From Ornithomonoglobus_A sp045649025 (lineage in GTDB: Bacteria; Bacillota; Clostridia; UBA1381): a stretch of 51,474 nt of DNA. Location of the stretch: NCBI GenBank assembly GCA_045649025.1, contig JAZRPB010000001.1, positions 1 through 51,474 on the forward strand. The letters run 5' to 3'. Positions 1 to 8,319 of this stretch are shown here, in pieces. Made by a program: the position numbers and the translations under genes. Position 1 is the stretch's first letter. Each line of letters starts with the position of its first letter. The notes beneath the pieces are model-generated. The model saw only the letters and a list, made by a program, of their open reading frames with translations, searched no databases and had not been told where the DNA came from.

Positions 1-599
1 ATGGCTACGATCCGACTTTCTGAAATGGTTTTTGTCAATTCAAGGTCGTAGCCGTTTTTTACACCGTCGCAATCCATACTTGTTAAAAGTATTTCGCCTG
101 CACCCAACTCCTCAACCTTTTTTGCCCAATAAAGAGCATCTATGCCTGTGTCTACTCTGCCGCCATTTAAATAAATTGTCCAGCCCTCGCCGTTTTCTCG
201 GCGTTTTGCATCAATTGCACACACCACACACTGCGAGCCGAACTTCTGTGCCGCCTCGCTTATAAGCTCGGGTCGTTTTATTGCCGCACTGTTTACCGAA
301 ACCTTGTCTGCTCCTGCATTTAGAATTTTTCTAAAATCCTCAACACTTCTTATTCCGCCGCCAACAGTAAACGGTATAAACACACTCTTTGCAACTGCCT
401 CCACCATATCCACAACTGTTTCTCGTGCGTCCGAAGAAGCGGTTATATCCAAAAACACAAGCTCGTCTGCTCCTGCTCTATTATAAACGACAGCACATTC
501 AACAGGGTCGCCTGCATCTATTAAATTCACAAAATTAACTCCCTTTACAACTCGTCCATTGCTTACGTCAAGACAGGGTATTATTCTTTTAGCATACAT
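1..599 (-). CDS. hisF: Imidazole glycerol phosphate synthase cyclase subunit HisF (3' part cut by window)
   Basis: This is the synthase subunit that uses HisH-derived ammonia to turn PRFAR into imidazole glycerol phosphate and AICAR in histidine synthesis. The reading frame starts MYAKRIIPCLDV and runs off the window edge after 199 codons, out of about 250 for the family. The two catalytic aspartates of the (beta/alpha)8 barrel are present: D11 in PCLDV and D130 in CAIDAK. The phosphate-binding loop reads FTVGGGIRS. It lies 19 bases downstream of hisH, so the two are probably co-transcribed. A second ATG two codons inside the start is less likely because MYAKRIIP is the usual family start. 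Identification is secure; only the C-terminal fifth is missing. Confidence 0.95.
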   Translation of the reverse strand, partial: MYAKRIIPCLDVSNGRVVKGVNFVNLIDAGDPVECAVVYNRAGADELVFLDITASSDARETVVDMVEAVAKSVFIPFTVGGGIRSVEDFRKILNAGADKVSVNSAAIKRPELISEAAQKFGSQCVVCAIDAKRRENGEGWTIYLNGGRVDTGIDALYWAKKVEELGAGEILLTSMDCDGVKNGYDLELTKTISESRIVA

Positions 600-618
600 A
601 TTTTTTGCTTTTATCCTT

Positions 619-1221
619 TCACAGATTAATAAAATTCTTCAGTATTTCCATTCCCGCATCGCCACTCTTTTCAGGGTGGAACTGCGTTGCAAAAACATTA
701 TCCTTTTCAACTGCAATAGCAAGCCTTTCGCCATATTCGGTATATGCCGAAACAATATCCTTCTGCGGTGTTGTTAAATAATACGAATGAACAAAATACA
801 CATACGGGGAATTGTTTTTACTTCCCAGCAAAGCACTGTCTCTTGTGAGAGTAATGTTGTTCCAGCCCATATGCGGTATTTTAAGACCTGTATCGGGAAT
901 TTTTACCACCTTGCCCTTAAATATTCCTAGACCCTCAACGCCAGGACTTTCTTCGCTTTCTTCAAACATCATCTGTAATCCCAAACAAATACCCAAAAGC
1001 GGTGTTCCATTTTGTGCAACTGTTTTTACCACCTTATCAAGACCGTTTTTGCGAAGCGAGAAAAGAGCATCGCCAAAAGAACCCACACCTGGTAATATTA
1101 CCTTATCAGCTTTTAGTATTTCATTTGCATTGCCTGTAACAACACATTGTGCTCCCAGAAAATCGAGTGCATTCTTTACACTATGTAAATTTCCTGCCCC
1201 ATAATCTATTATTGCTATCAT
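619..1221 (-). CDS. hisH: Imidazole glycerol phosphate synthase glutamine amidotransferase subunit HisH
   Basis: HisH hydrolyses glutamine and passes ammonia to HisF. The 200-residue length is normal for the family. The class I amidotransferase triad is visible: C79 in LLGICLGLQ, and H182 and E184 in FHPEKS. The N-terminus MIAIIDYGAGNLHSV is typical. The ATG is preceded by GGAGG at good spacing. hisF follows directly and nagA lies 60 bases upstream, so histidine genes may share transcripts with nagA. No histidine-specific leader, T-box or obvious promoter is visible just upstream. Confidence 0.96.
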   Translation of the reverse strand: MIAIIDYGAGNLHSVKNALDFLGAQCVVTGNANEILKADKVILPGVGSFGDALFSLRKNGLDKVVKTVAQNGTPLLGICLGLQMMFEESEESPGVEGLGIFKGKVVKIPDTGLKIPHMGWNNITLTRDSALLGSKNNSPYVYFVHSYYLTTPQKDIVSAYTEYGERLAIAVEKDNVFATQFHPEKSGDAGMEILKNFINL

Positions 1222-1281
1222 TTATTAACCTCCGGTGCGTTTAATTTTTTAGAGCTGTCTAAACATATGTTTTTGCAGTTT

Positions 1282-2409
1282 TTATCTTTCTACTCTTTCT
1301 CCGTTTATGTAAACATCACATATGTTGAGGTCGCTGTCGAGTACTATGAAATCGGCAAGCTTGCCCTCCTTAATGCTTCCGATTTTATCGTCTGCACCAA
1401 GTGTTTTTGCAGGGTTAAGAGATGCCATCTTAACTGCACTTTCAAGCGGTACACCAATAGATACCATATTTCTTACTCCGTCTATTAAAAAGCTTGTTCC
1501 GCCTGCAATTGTGCCGTCCTCGGTGCGTGTTTCGCCGTTTTTAACAATTATCTTTCTTCCGTTTACCTCATACTCGCCATCGCCCAAACCTGTACCAAGC
1601 TCACTGTCGGTAATCATATTAATATTATCGTCGCCCTTAAGCTTATATGCCATTTTTACAACGTGCGGCGAAACGTGGAAGAAGTCGCAAATAAATTCAC
1701 ATTTAACTCTATTATCGCTTAAAACCGCACCAACAACACCTGGCTTTCTGTGGTTTAAGCCTGTCATTGCATTAAAGGTGTGGGTGGATTGTGTTGCACC
1801 CATATCAACGCCCTTTATTGCTTCCTCATACGTTGCATTTGTATGACCAATAGATACAACAACATTATTTTCTCTTAAAAGCTTAATGCTTTCTTTAGCA
1901 CCCTCAAGCTCGGGAGCCATTGTTATTATTTTAACCATTCCCTTGCCCGCCTCAATAAGCTTTTTTGTTTCCTCAACCGTTGGCTTTCTTATATTTTCAG
2001 GCAAATGTGCACCCTTGTATTCAACAGCAAAATACGGACCTTCAAGATGAATTCCCATACATCTTGCAGAGCCGTCTTTTCTTTCATATTCTACTAAATT
2101 TTTTATACATCCAAGCATTTTGGCGGTAGGAGCAGCCGATATTGCAGGACAAAGTGACGTTGTGCCCATTTTTGCCTCAACACCAAAAATAACATCGTTT
2201 GTTTCATCATCAAAATCTATAAAGGTTTTGCCCATAGCAGAGTGCATATGGGTATCAATAAGTCCGGGAATTATGTATTTTTCGTTAAGGTTAATATCTC
2301 CCGAGGCATCGTCTTCACTAATCTTTTTAAAAACACCGTCCTCAACTGTTAATGATGCATTTTTAAATGTAAAATCATCACATAAAACCCTTGCATTGTA
2401 AAATTTCAT
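1282..2409 (-). CDS. nagA: N-acetylglucosamine-6-phosphate deacetylase
   Basis: NagA removes the acetyl group from GlcNAc-6-phosphate, feeding amino-sugar and cell-wall recycling. The frame is open for 22 more codons upstream, but the ATG chosen here (MKFYNARVL) has GGGGTG eight bases before it, giving 375 residues, the usual size. Metal-dependent amidohydrolase motifs are visible: PGLIDTHMHSAMG, HLEGPYF, SIGHTNATYEEA, THTFNAMTGLNHR, and MITDSELGTG with the catalytic Asp. The first histidine motif reads HSAMG rather than the commoner HGxxG, a small variation. A strong promoter lies directly upstream, so it need not depend on the sigF operon. No nagB is adjacent. Confidence 0.92.
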   Translation of the reverse strand: MKFYNARVLCDDFTFKNASLTVEDGVFKKISEDDASGDINLNEKYIIPGLIDTHMHSAMGKTFIDFDDETNDVIFGVEAKMGTTSLCPAISAAPTAKMLGCIKNLVEYERKDGSARCMGIHLEGPYFAVEYKGAHLPENIRKPTVEETKKLIEAGKGMVKIITMAPELEGAKESIKLLRENNVVVSIGHTNATYEEAIKGVDMGATQSTHTFNAMTGLNHRKPGVVGAVLSDNRVKCEFICDFFHVSPHVVKMAYKLKGDDNINMITDSELGTGLGDGEYEVNGRKIIVKNGETRTEDGTIAGGTSFLIDGVRNMVSIGVPLESAVKMASLNPAKTLGADDKIGSIKEGKLADFIVLDSDLNICDVYINGERVER

Positions 2410-2443
2410 TGTTGTTTCACCCCATATATCTATACTTGCTTCC

Positions 2444-2472
2444 ATAATAGCACAAATGAAATTTAAAGTCAA
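2444..2472 (-). promoter_or_regulatory. Sigma-A promoter of nagA
   Basis: TTGACT (-35) and TATTAT (-10) are separated by 17 bases on the minus strand, about 35 bases upstream of the nagA ATG and just after sigF ends. It gives nagA, and possibly hisH-hisF, a vegetative promoter independent of the sporulation operon. Confidence 0.75.
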
Positions 2473-2492
2473 CAAAATATGCTAAAATTTTA

Positions 2493-3215
2493 TTAATTTT
2501 CCCAGTTTTTTCGTATCTGTTCTATTACCTTTTTTTCTATTCTTGAAATCTGCACCTGCGACACTCCAACAACGGTTGCAACCTCTGCTTGTGTTTTGTT
2601 TTTAAAGTACCTTAAAATCAGAATTTGCCGCTCTCTTGGCTTTAGGGAATTAAGGATATTTGATATCATAACCCTGTCTGTGATTTTTTCCTCCTCATCT
2701 TCGCCCTTTATTGTGTCTAAAAGTGCAATTTCCTTGTTGTCACTCCTTACGCTTTCATATATTGAGTGAGGCGGTGTGACTGCTTCAAAGGCTTCTGTAA
2801 GAATTCCCTCATCAATATCGCAGTCCTTTGAAATCTCAATTATTGTAGGCTCGCGGTTTAGCTTTTTTTGCAATGCCTCACGCGACCTGTACCCCTTTAG
2901 TGCCGCCTCTTTAAGAGAACGGCTCACCTTTACTATGCCGTCATCTCTTAAAAATCTTTTTATTTCACCCATAATCATAGGCACTGCATATGTAGAAAAC
3001 TGCACACCAAAACTAAAGTCGAACTTGTGTACCGCTTTTAAAAGACCAATTGAGCCGATTTGTATTAAGTCCTCTTTTTCATAGCCTCTGCCGCAGTATC
3101 TGTTTACTACGCTGTGTACAAGCCCCATATTTTCTTCTATGAGTATATCCTTTGCCTCTTTATCGCCATTATGTACTCTTTCTAAAAGTGCACTGTTCTT
3201 ATTCACGTCCTTCAC
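2493..3215 (-). CDS. sigF: RNA polymerase sporulation sigma factor SigF (SpoIIAC)
   Basis: Sigma-F is the first forespore-specific sigma factor. Region 2 reads DLIQIGSIGLLKAVHKFDFSFGVQFSTYAVPMI in two recognisable halves, followed by GEIKRFLRDDGIVKVSRSLKE, the sigma-F/B/G signature. Region 4 carries the helix-turn-helix TQAEVATVVGVSQVQISRIEKK near the C-terminus. The frame begins with GTG inside the last codons of spoIIAB, a 17-base overlap; a second in-frame GTG nine bases later is an alternative start. The overlap implies translational coupling with its own anti-sigma factor. The spoIIAA-AB-AC order makes the sigma-F assignment much more likely than sigma-G. Confidence 0.95.
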   Translation of the reverse strand: MKDVNKNSALLERVHNGDKEAKDILIEENMGLVHSVVNRYCGRGYEKEDLIQIGSIGLLKAVHKFDFSFGVQFSTYAVPMIMGEIKRFLRDDGIVKVSRSLKEAALKGYRSREALQKKLNREPTIIEISKDCDIDEGILTEAFEAVTPPHSIYESVRSDNKEIALLDTIKGEDEEEKITDRVMISNILNSLKPRERQILILRYFKNKTQAEVATVVGVSQVQISRIEKKVIEQIRKNWEN

Positions 3216-3630
3216 CTATATGCTTTGTTAAAATAACCTGTGTTCCCTCACCAACTGCGCTTTGCACCAAAACAGTGTCCATAAACGATTCCATTATTGT
3301 AAAACCAAGTCCCGAGCGTTCGTCATTTGGCTTTTCGCTCCACATTGGCTCTCTTGCTTTTTTTATGTCCCTTATGCCTTTGCCGTTATCGGTAATTTTT
3401 ATTGTTACTGTGTTGTCTTTTATGTCCCCTTCCATTGTGATTATTTTATCTTGTGCCAGATTATAGCCGTGAATTATAGCGTTTGTTACCGCCTCGCTCA
3501 CGGCTGTTTTTATGTCGTTAAGTTCTTCTATTGTGGGGTCGCATCCCAGCACAAATGCCGACACAACCATTCTTGCAAACCCCTCGTTACACGATTTCGA
3601 TAAAAATTCTATTTTCATTTTGTTTTCCAT
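3199..3630 (-). CDS. spoIIAB: Anti-sigma F factor and serine kinase SpoIIAB
   Basis: SpoIIAB binds and holds sigma-F and phosphorylates SpoIIAA. The GHKL ATPase boxes are clear: the N-box EAVTNAIIHGY, the G1 box DNGKGI, and the ATP lid and G2 box RSGLGFTIMESF. Its 143 residues match the family. Its ATG overlaps the spoIIAA stop codon by one base (TAATG), and sigF overlaps its 3' end, so all three proteins are made in coupled amounts, as the partner-switch requires. Confidence 0.96.
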   Translation of the reverse strand: MENKMKIEFLSKSCNEGFARMVVSAFVLGCDPTIEELNDIKTAVSEAVTNAIIHGYNLAQDKIITMEGDIKDNTVTIKITDNGKGIRDIKKAREPMWSEKPNDERSGLGFTIMESFMDTVLVQSAVGEGTQVILTKHIGEGRE

Positions 3631-3971
3631 TATGCTTGTACCTCCTCAATAACATCTTCTATTTTTTGTGCTATATGTGCAATGCTTTTTAAATTCGCCA
3701 TTTCTAAAAGCCTTTCCACACTGCTGTTCATACCAAATATTATTATGTGTCCCCCAAGAGGTTTTACAGTTTTGTATCTACCCATAATAACACCTATTCC
3801 CGATGAATCCATAAATGTAACCTTGCTAAAGTCAAATGCAACATTTATTGCACCGCTTCTCATAAGTGTTCTGTCGATTTGTGTACGCAGTTCATTTGAA
3901 ATATGGTGGTCTATTTCTCCTGTTACTTTCACAACAACCATTTTTTGCTGATTAATAAGCTCTATTTCCAT
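3630..3971 (-). CDS. spoIIAA: Anti-anti-sigma factor SpoIIAA
   Basis: This STAS-domain protein frees sigma-F from SpoIIAB when dephosphorylated by SpoIIE. The phosphorylation motif FMDSSGIGVIMGRYK places the target serine at S57, equivalent to S58 of the Bacillus protein. The 113-residue length is typical. AGGAGG lies seven bases upstream of the ATG. It is the first gene of the spoIIA operon; the upstream 230 bases hold a candidate sigma-H promoter and the terminator of the preceding gene. Confidence 0.95.
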   Translation of the reverse strand: MEIELINQQKMVVVKVTGEIDHHISNELRTQIDRTLMRSGAINVAFDFSKVTFMDSSGIGVIMGRYKTVKPLGGHIIIFGMNSSVERLLEMANLKSIAHIAQKIEDVIEEVQA

Positions 3972-4032
3972 ATTGTTTCCTCCTTTTTTGTTAAATTAAT
4001 AATCTGCAACATATATTACACTTTTTAGGTAA

Positions 4033-4063
4033 ACATTCCCTTTGATGAAAAATAAGAACCTTT
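4033..4063 (-). promoter_or_regulatory. Possible sigma-H type promoter of spoIIA
   Basis: The minus strand has AAAGGTTCT, a 13-base spacer and AGGGAATGT, an imperfect match to the sigma-H pattern (AGGA-type -35 and GAAT-type -10). The position about 60 bases upstream of spoIIAA fits, because spoIIA operons are normally sigma-H dependent, but the match is weak. Confidence 0.3.
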
Positions 4064-4127
4064 GTCGAAAAAAGACTTTAAATTAGGCAGGGCTTCTCCT
4101 CTTGTGTTTACAATGTAATTTGTTGCA

Positions 4128-4163
4128 CAAAAAAAGCGTAGCAGTCATTTAAACTACTACGCT
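4128..4163 (-). terminator. Rho-independent terminator after the amidohydrolase gene
   Basis: A ten-base inverted repeat (AGCGTAGTAG paired with CTGCTACGCT, one mismatch) with a nine-base loop is followed on the minus strand by a run of seven T. It closes the purB-purA-amidohydrolase transcript before the spoIIA promoter region. Confidence 0.85.
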
Positions 4164-4199
4164 GTAAAAAGTCTTACTTTTTAGGGTTACATTGTTTTT

Positions 4200-5369
4200 T
4201 TAAACACCCTTGTGTGTTATTTCACCGTTTATAAACGTCATTACGCATTTTGCTTCAAAGTCGGTGGGAAGTGCGGTAAATACTGCAAAATCTGCATCCT
4301 TACCAACGGTTATTGAACCAACTCTGTCGTTAATTCTGCAATTTTTTGCCGCAGTTATGGTTATACCCTTTAGAGCAAGCTCCTTGTCCATTCCGTTTTT
4401 AACCGCCATAGCTGCACAAAGCGGCAGGTTTTCTATTGGTATTTCGGGGTGGTCTGTTATTATTGCAACGTCTATACCTCTTTGGGACAGGTTTTTGTAG
4501 GTTTTAAAGCTCAAATTCTTAAGCTCGGGCTTTGAACGGTCGGAAAGAGTGGGGCCAAGCATAACGCTCACTTTTTCTCTCTCCAAAATTGATGCAACTC
4601 TGTCACCGTCGGAGCAATGCTCAATGGTTATGTCTAAATTAAATTCCTTGCCAAGACGTATTGCAGAGCAAATATCATCTGCGCGGTGTGCGTGTATTTT
4701 TACAGGGATTTCACGCTTTAGCACAGGTAAAAGTGCCTCCGATTTCATATCAAGCTCGGGCTTATCGTTTTCCTCGCTGTCTTGTTCATATTCCTCTGTT
4801 TGCTCGGCGTATCTTTGTGCTTTTATAAACATCTCTCTTAAAAGTGCCATTGTGCCCATTCTTGTTAGCGGTGCTTCTTCCTTTTCGGCAAATACCGATT
4901 TAGGATTTTCACCAAGTGCTATTTTTAATGCACACGGTGCTTTTAAAATCATATCATCAACACAAATTCCCGCTGTCTTTAGTGCCGCAAACTGACCGCC
5001 TGCAGGGTTTGCACTGCCAGGTCCTGTTACAACACAGGTTACACCTGCACCTCTTGCCTCTTCAAAGGCTCTGTCGAATGGATTTATAGCGTCTATTGCC
5101 CTAAGATGCGGCATTATAGGCTCGCTTTGCTCGTTGCCGTCGTCGCCCTCAAAGCCAACAGAGTCCTCGAACATTCCCACGTGACAGTGTGCGTCTATAA
5201 GTCCTGGTGTTACAACCATTCCCGCAACATCTATTACTTCTTTAATATGTGCGTCAAATTTGTTGGTTTTTTCACCAACATATATTATTTTGTCATCAAA
5301 TACAATCATTCCGTCATCTATCACAGACGAGTCCATTGTATAGATTTTTCCGTTTGTTATTGCTTTCAT
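4200..5369 (-). CDS. Amidohydrolase of the imidazolonepropionase-like group, substrate unknown
   Basis: A 389-residue metal-dependent hydrolase. Recognisable elements are PGLIDAHCHVG (the HxH pair), VKIHAHRADDI, ITIEHCSDG, and AIITDHPEIP with the catalytic Asp, followed by the C-terminal small beta domain (GSITVGKDADFAVF). This architecture resembles the amidohydrolases often annotated as imidazolonepropionase-like, but it has no hut neighbours, so the substrate cannot be inferred from sequence. Its ATG is one base after the purA stop codon, so it is very probably translated from the purine transcript. A terminator follows it. Confidence 0.85.
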   Translation of the reverse strand: MKAITNGKIYTMDSSVIDDGMIVFDDKIIYVGEKTNKFDAHIKEVIDVAGMVVTPGLIDAHCHVGMFEDSVGFEGDDGNEQSEPIMPHLRAIDAINPFDRAFEEARGAGVTCVVTGPGSANPAGGQFAALKTAGICVDDMILKAPCALKIALGENPKSVFAEKEEAPLTRMGTMALLREMFIKAQRYAEQTEEYEQDSEENDKPELDMKSEALLPVLKREIPVKIHAHRADDICSAIRLGKEFNLDITIEHCSDGDRVASILEREKVSVMLGPTLSDRSKPELKNLSFKTYKNLSQRGIDVAIITDHPEIPIENLPLCAAMAVKNGMDKELALKGITITAAKNCRINDRVGSITVGKDADFAVFTALPTDFEAKCVMTFINGEITHKGV

Positions 5370-5370
5370 A

Positions 5371-6648
5371 TTATTTCTTTTTTATGATTTCGTGTCTGCC
5401 TGGTCCGTTTGAAACTATTGTGATTGGAACTTCAAGCTCTTTTTCAATAAATTCAATATAGTTACGGCAATTTTCAGGCAGCTTTTCGTACTCTGTTATG
5501 CCTCTTATATCCTCTTTCCAGCCAGGTAACACCTTTAAAACAGGCTTTGCACGGTTTAGCTTGTTGGTGGTTGGGAAATCTCTTGTGACTTCGCCGTCAA
5601 CCTCGTAGCCTACGCAAACAGGAATTTCATCGAGGTAGCCCAAAACGTCAAGAACAGTGAATGCAACCTGTGTTGCACCCTGAACACGACAGCCGTATCT
5701 TGAAGCAACGCAGTCAAACCAACCCATTCGGCGTGGTCTGCCTGTGGTTGCACCAAATTCACCGCCGTCACCGCCGCGACGTCTTAATTCGTCTGCCTCA
5801 TCACCAAATATTTCAGACACAAATGCACCTGCACCAACTGCTGATGAATATGCCTTAACAACTGTTATAATTTCCTTTATTTCATATGGTGGAATGCCTG
5901 CACCTATTGCACCGTAGCCCGCAAGAGTTGATGAAGATGTGGTAAACGGATATATACCAAAATCAGGGTCCTTTAAAGAGCCAAGCTGACCTTCTAACAA
6001 TATGTTCTTGCCTTCCTTTAGAGCATTGTGTATAAATGCAACAGAATCAACAACATACGGTGCTATCATATCGCGGTATTCTTTTAGAGTTTCCATTAAC
6101 TCATCGGCATCTATTAAAGGCTTATGATACACGTGCTCTAAAATAAGGTTCTTTATTTCGAGCACATTTTTAACCTTTTCCTTTAGTGTTTCCTCTTCAA
6201 AAAGCTCCCATACCTGAAAACCGATTTTTGCGAACTTATCGCTAAAGAACGGTGCTATACCTGATTTTGTTGAACCAAACTGACGGTCGGATAATCTTTC
6301 CTCTTCGTATTGGTCAAAAAGTCGGTGATATGGCATCAACACCTGTGTTCTTTCCGATACAACAATGTTTGGCTTTGGCACGCCCTTTGAAACAACGTCG
6401 TCTATTTCCTTTATAAGCTGGGGAATATCCAATGCAACACCGTTGCCTATCATATTTGTAACATTCTGGTTAAATGAACCCGACGGAAGAAGATGCAGTG
6501 CAAATTTTCCGTATTCATTTATTATTGTGTGTCCTGCATTTGCTCCGCCCTGAAAACGAATAACAATGTCGGAGGTGGTGGCAAGCATATCTGTTATCTT
6601 GCCCTTACCTTCGTCGCCCCAGTTTGCACCAACAATTGCTCTTACCAT
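5371..6648 (-). CDS. purA: Adenylosuccinate synthetase
   Basis: PurA joins IMP and aspartate using GTP, the first committed step to AMP. The N-terminal P-loop region ANWGDEGKGKITD and the following GGANAGHTI are diagnostic, as is TTGRPRRMGWFDCVA in the C-terminal half. Length 425 residues is normal. It starts 19 bases after purB ends, and the amidohydrolase follows after one base. purB plus purA together make the IMP-to-AMP branch as one operon. Confidence 0.97.
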   Translation of the reverse strand: MVRAIVGANWGDEGKGKITDMLATTSDIVIRFQGGANAGHTIINEYGKFALHLLPSGSFNQNVTNMIGNGVALDIPQLIKEIDDVVSKGVPKPNIVVSERTQVLMPYHRLFDQYEEERLSDRQFGSTKSGIAPFFSDKFAKIGFQVWELFEEETLKEKVKNVLEIKNLILEHVYHKPLIDADELMETLKEYRDMIAPYVVDSVAFIHNALKEGKNILLEGQLGSLKDPDFGIYPFTTSSSTLAGYGAIGAGIPPYEIKEIITVVKAYSSAVGAGAFVSEIFGDEADELRRRGGDGGEFGATTGRPRRMGWFDCVASRYGCRVQGATQVAFTVLDVLGYLDEIPVCVGYEVDGEVTRDFPTTNKLNRAKPVLKVLPGWKEDIRGITEYEKLPENCRNYIEFIEKELEVPITIVSNGPGRHEIIKKK

Positions 6649-6667
6649 ATTTATTCAATCCTTTCAA

Positions 6668-8101
6668 TTATACATTTATTTCAACATCCAAACCCAATAA
6701 CTCCTTGTTTTCGTTAAGCACAGGGTTTACATAATCGTTTATAAAATCATCAACCTGCTCGGGCGCTCTGCCCACAAAGTTTTCAGGCTTTAAAACTGCA
6801 TTTATTTCTTCAAGAGTTAAACCAAACGAAGCATCGTTTGCAATAAGAGAGGCAAGGTTGTTTGCCTTTCCTTCCATTTTAACAGTTTTACCTGCCTCCA
6901 TAGAATGAACTCTTATTCTTTCGTGCAGCTCTTGACGGTCGCCACCTTTTTTGACTGCGTCCATCATTATATTTTCCGTTGCCATAAACGGTATTTCACT
7001 CATAAAGTGTTGATATATAACCTTATCGTAAACAACAAGACCATCTACCACGTTTATATACAAATTTAAAATTGCATCCACTGCCAGAAAAGCCTCGGGA
7101 ATTGATATTCTCTTGTTTGCACTGTCGTCGAGTGTTCTTTCAAACCATTGGGTTGAGGCAGTAATTGCAGGGTTTAGTGCGTCTACTATAACATATCTTG
7201 CAAGCGAGCCTATTCTTTCGCTACGCATAGGGTTACGCTTATATGCCATTGCTGATGAGCCAATCTGTGATTTTTCAAACGGCTCCTCTATCTCCTTTAA
7301 GTGCTGCAGAAGACGTATATCATTTGAGAATTTATATGCACTTTGTGCTATAAGACTCAAAACATTAAGCATTTGAGAATCTAATTTTCTTGAATATGTT
7401 TGTCCGCTTACAGGGAAGCACTCATCATAGCCCATCTTTTTGGCAATTCTTTTATCGAGCTCCTTGCATTTTTCGTGGTCGCCGTCGAAAAGCTTCAAAA
7501 AGCTTGCCTGCGTGCCCGTTGTGCCCTTACAGCCCAAAAGCTTTGCTTTTTTAAGCTGATGGTCTACATCCTCTAAATCCATCAACAAATCCTCAAGCCA
7601 GAGCGTTGCTCTTTTGCCAACCGTTGTTGGCTGTGCACTCTGGAAGTGTGTGTAGCCAAGAGTTGGCAGATTCTTATATTCTTTTGCAAATTTTGCAACC
7701 TCGTTTATAAGACACACAAGCTTTTTCTTTATAAGCTTCATTGCCTCGGTCATAATTATGATGTCGGTATTATCGCCCACATAACAGCTTGTTGCTCCAA
7801 GGTGAATTATGCCCTTTGCCTTCGGACACTGCACACCATATGCATAAACGTGCGACATAACGTCGTGACGCACTTCCTTTTCTCTTGCACGTGCAACATC
7901 GTAGTTTATGTCGTATATGTGCTCCTTCATCTGTGCAATCTGCTCGTCGGATATATCAAGACCAAGCTCCTTTTCGCTCTCGGCAAGTGCTATCCACAGC
8001 TTACGCCATGTGGAGAACTTTTTGTCGGGCGAAAAGATATATTGCATTTCCTTTGACGCATAACGTGAATTCAAAGGACTTTCGTAAGTATCTGTTGCCA
8101 T
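6668..8101 (-). CDS. purB: Adenylosuccinate lyase
   Basis: PurB splits adenylosuccinate to AMP and SAICAR to AICAR, releasing fumarate. The superfamily signature appears as GSSAMAYKRNPMRSE, with Ala where most members have Pro. THFQSAQPTTVGKR near residue 160 carries the active-site histidine. Its 477 residues match the longer, eukaryote-like class common in Clostridia. The ATG is preceded by AAAGG, and a strong promoter lies 77 bases upstream. It is the first gene of the purB-purA-amidohydrolase operon. Confidence 0.97.
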   Translation of the reverse strand: MATDTYESPLNSRYASKEMQYIFSPDKKFSTWRKLWIALAESEKELGLDISDEQIAQMKEHIYDINYDVARAREKEVRHDVMSHVYAYGVQCPKAKGIIHLGATSCYVGDNTDIIIMTEAMKLIKKKLVCLINEVAKFAKEYKNLPTLGYTHFQSAQPTTVGKRATLWLEDLLMDLEDVDHQLKKAKLLGCKGTTGTQASFLKLFDGDHEKCKELDKRIAKKMGYDECFPVSGQTYSRKLDSQMLNVLSLIAQSAYKFSNDIRLLQHLKEIEEPFEKSQIGSSAMAYKRNPMRSERIGSLARYVIVDALNPAITASTQWFERTLDDSANKRISIPEAFLAVDAILNLYINVVDGLVVYDKVIYQHFMSEIPFMATENIMMDAVKKGGDRQELHERIRVHSMEAGKTVKMEGKANNLASLIANDASFGLTLEEINAVLKPENFVGRAPEQVDDFINDYVNPVLNENKELLGLDVEINV

Positions 8102-8177
8102 ATTTTCATAGCCTTTCTATTTAGTCTGTGCGGCGTTTTTACCCTTGGTTACAACACGCCACACCAATACATACTAT

Positions 8178-8206
8178 ATTATATTATAAATACCAAAAAA
8201 TTTCAA
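8178..8206 (-). promoter_or_regulatory. Sigma-A promoter of the purB operon
   Basis: TTGAAA and TATAAT with a 17-base spacer on the minus strand. The leader to purB is about 70 bases and shows no guanine-riboswitch features. Confidence 0.75.
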
Positions 8207-8247
8207 GTCCTTTTACAAAAAAACAAAATTTAGGCTCTTTCTTTTTG

Positions 8248-8276
8248 TTGACTAAATTTTTCGGATATGATACAAT
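8248..8276 (+). promoter_or_regulatory. Sigma-A promoter of copA
   Basis: TTGACT and TACAAT with a 17-base spacer, the start point falling about 35 bases before the copA TTG codon. I see no clear CopY box (TACANNTGTA) and no long CsoR-type palindrome, so the copper response element is not identified. It diverges from the purB promoter about 40 bases away. Confidence 0.7.
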
Positions 8277-8319
8277 ATATGTAATAAACACATTGAAATT
8301 TGGCATAGGAGGTGGTTGT

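Noticed and set aside
8128..8319. The upstream 64 codons of the copA frame as real coding sequence
   Set aside because: They cross the copA promoter, show no conserved protein sequence, and a TTG with AGGAGG directly precedes the metal-binding domain.
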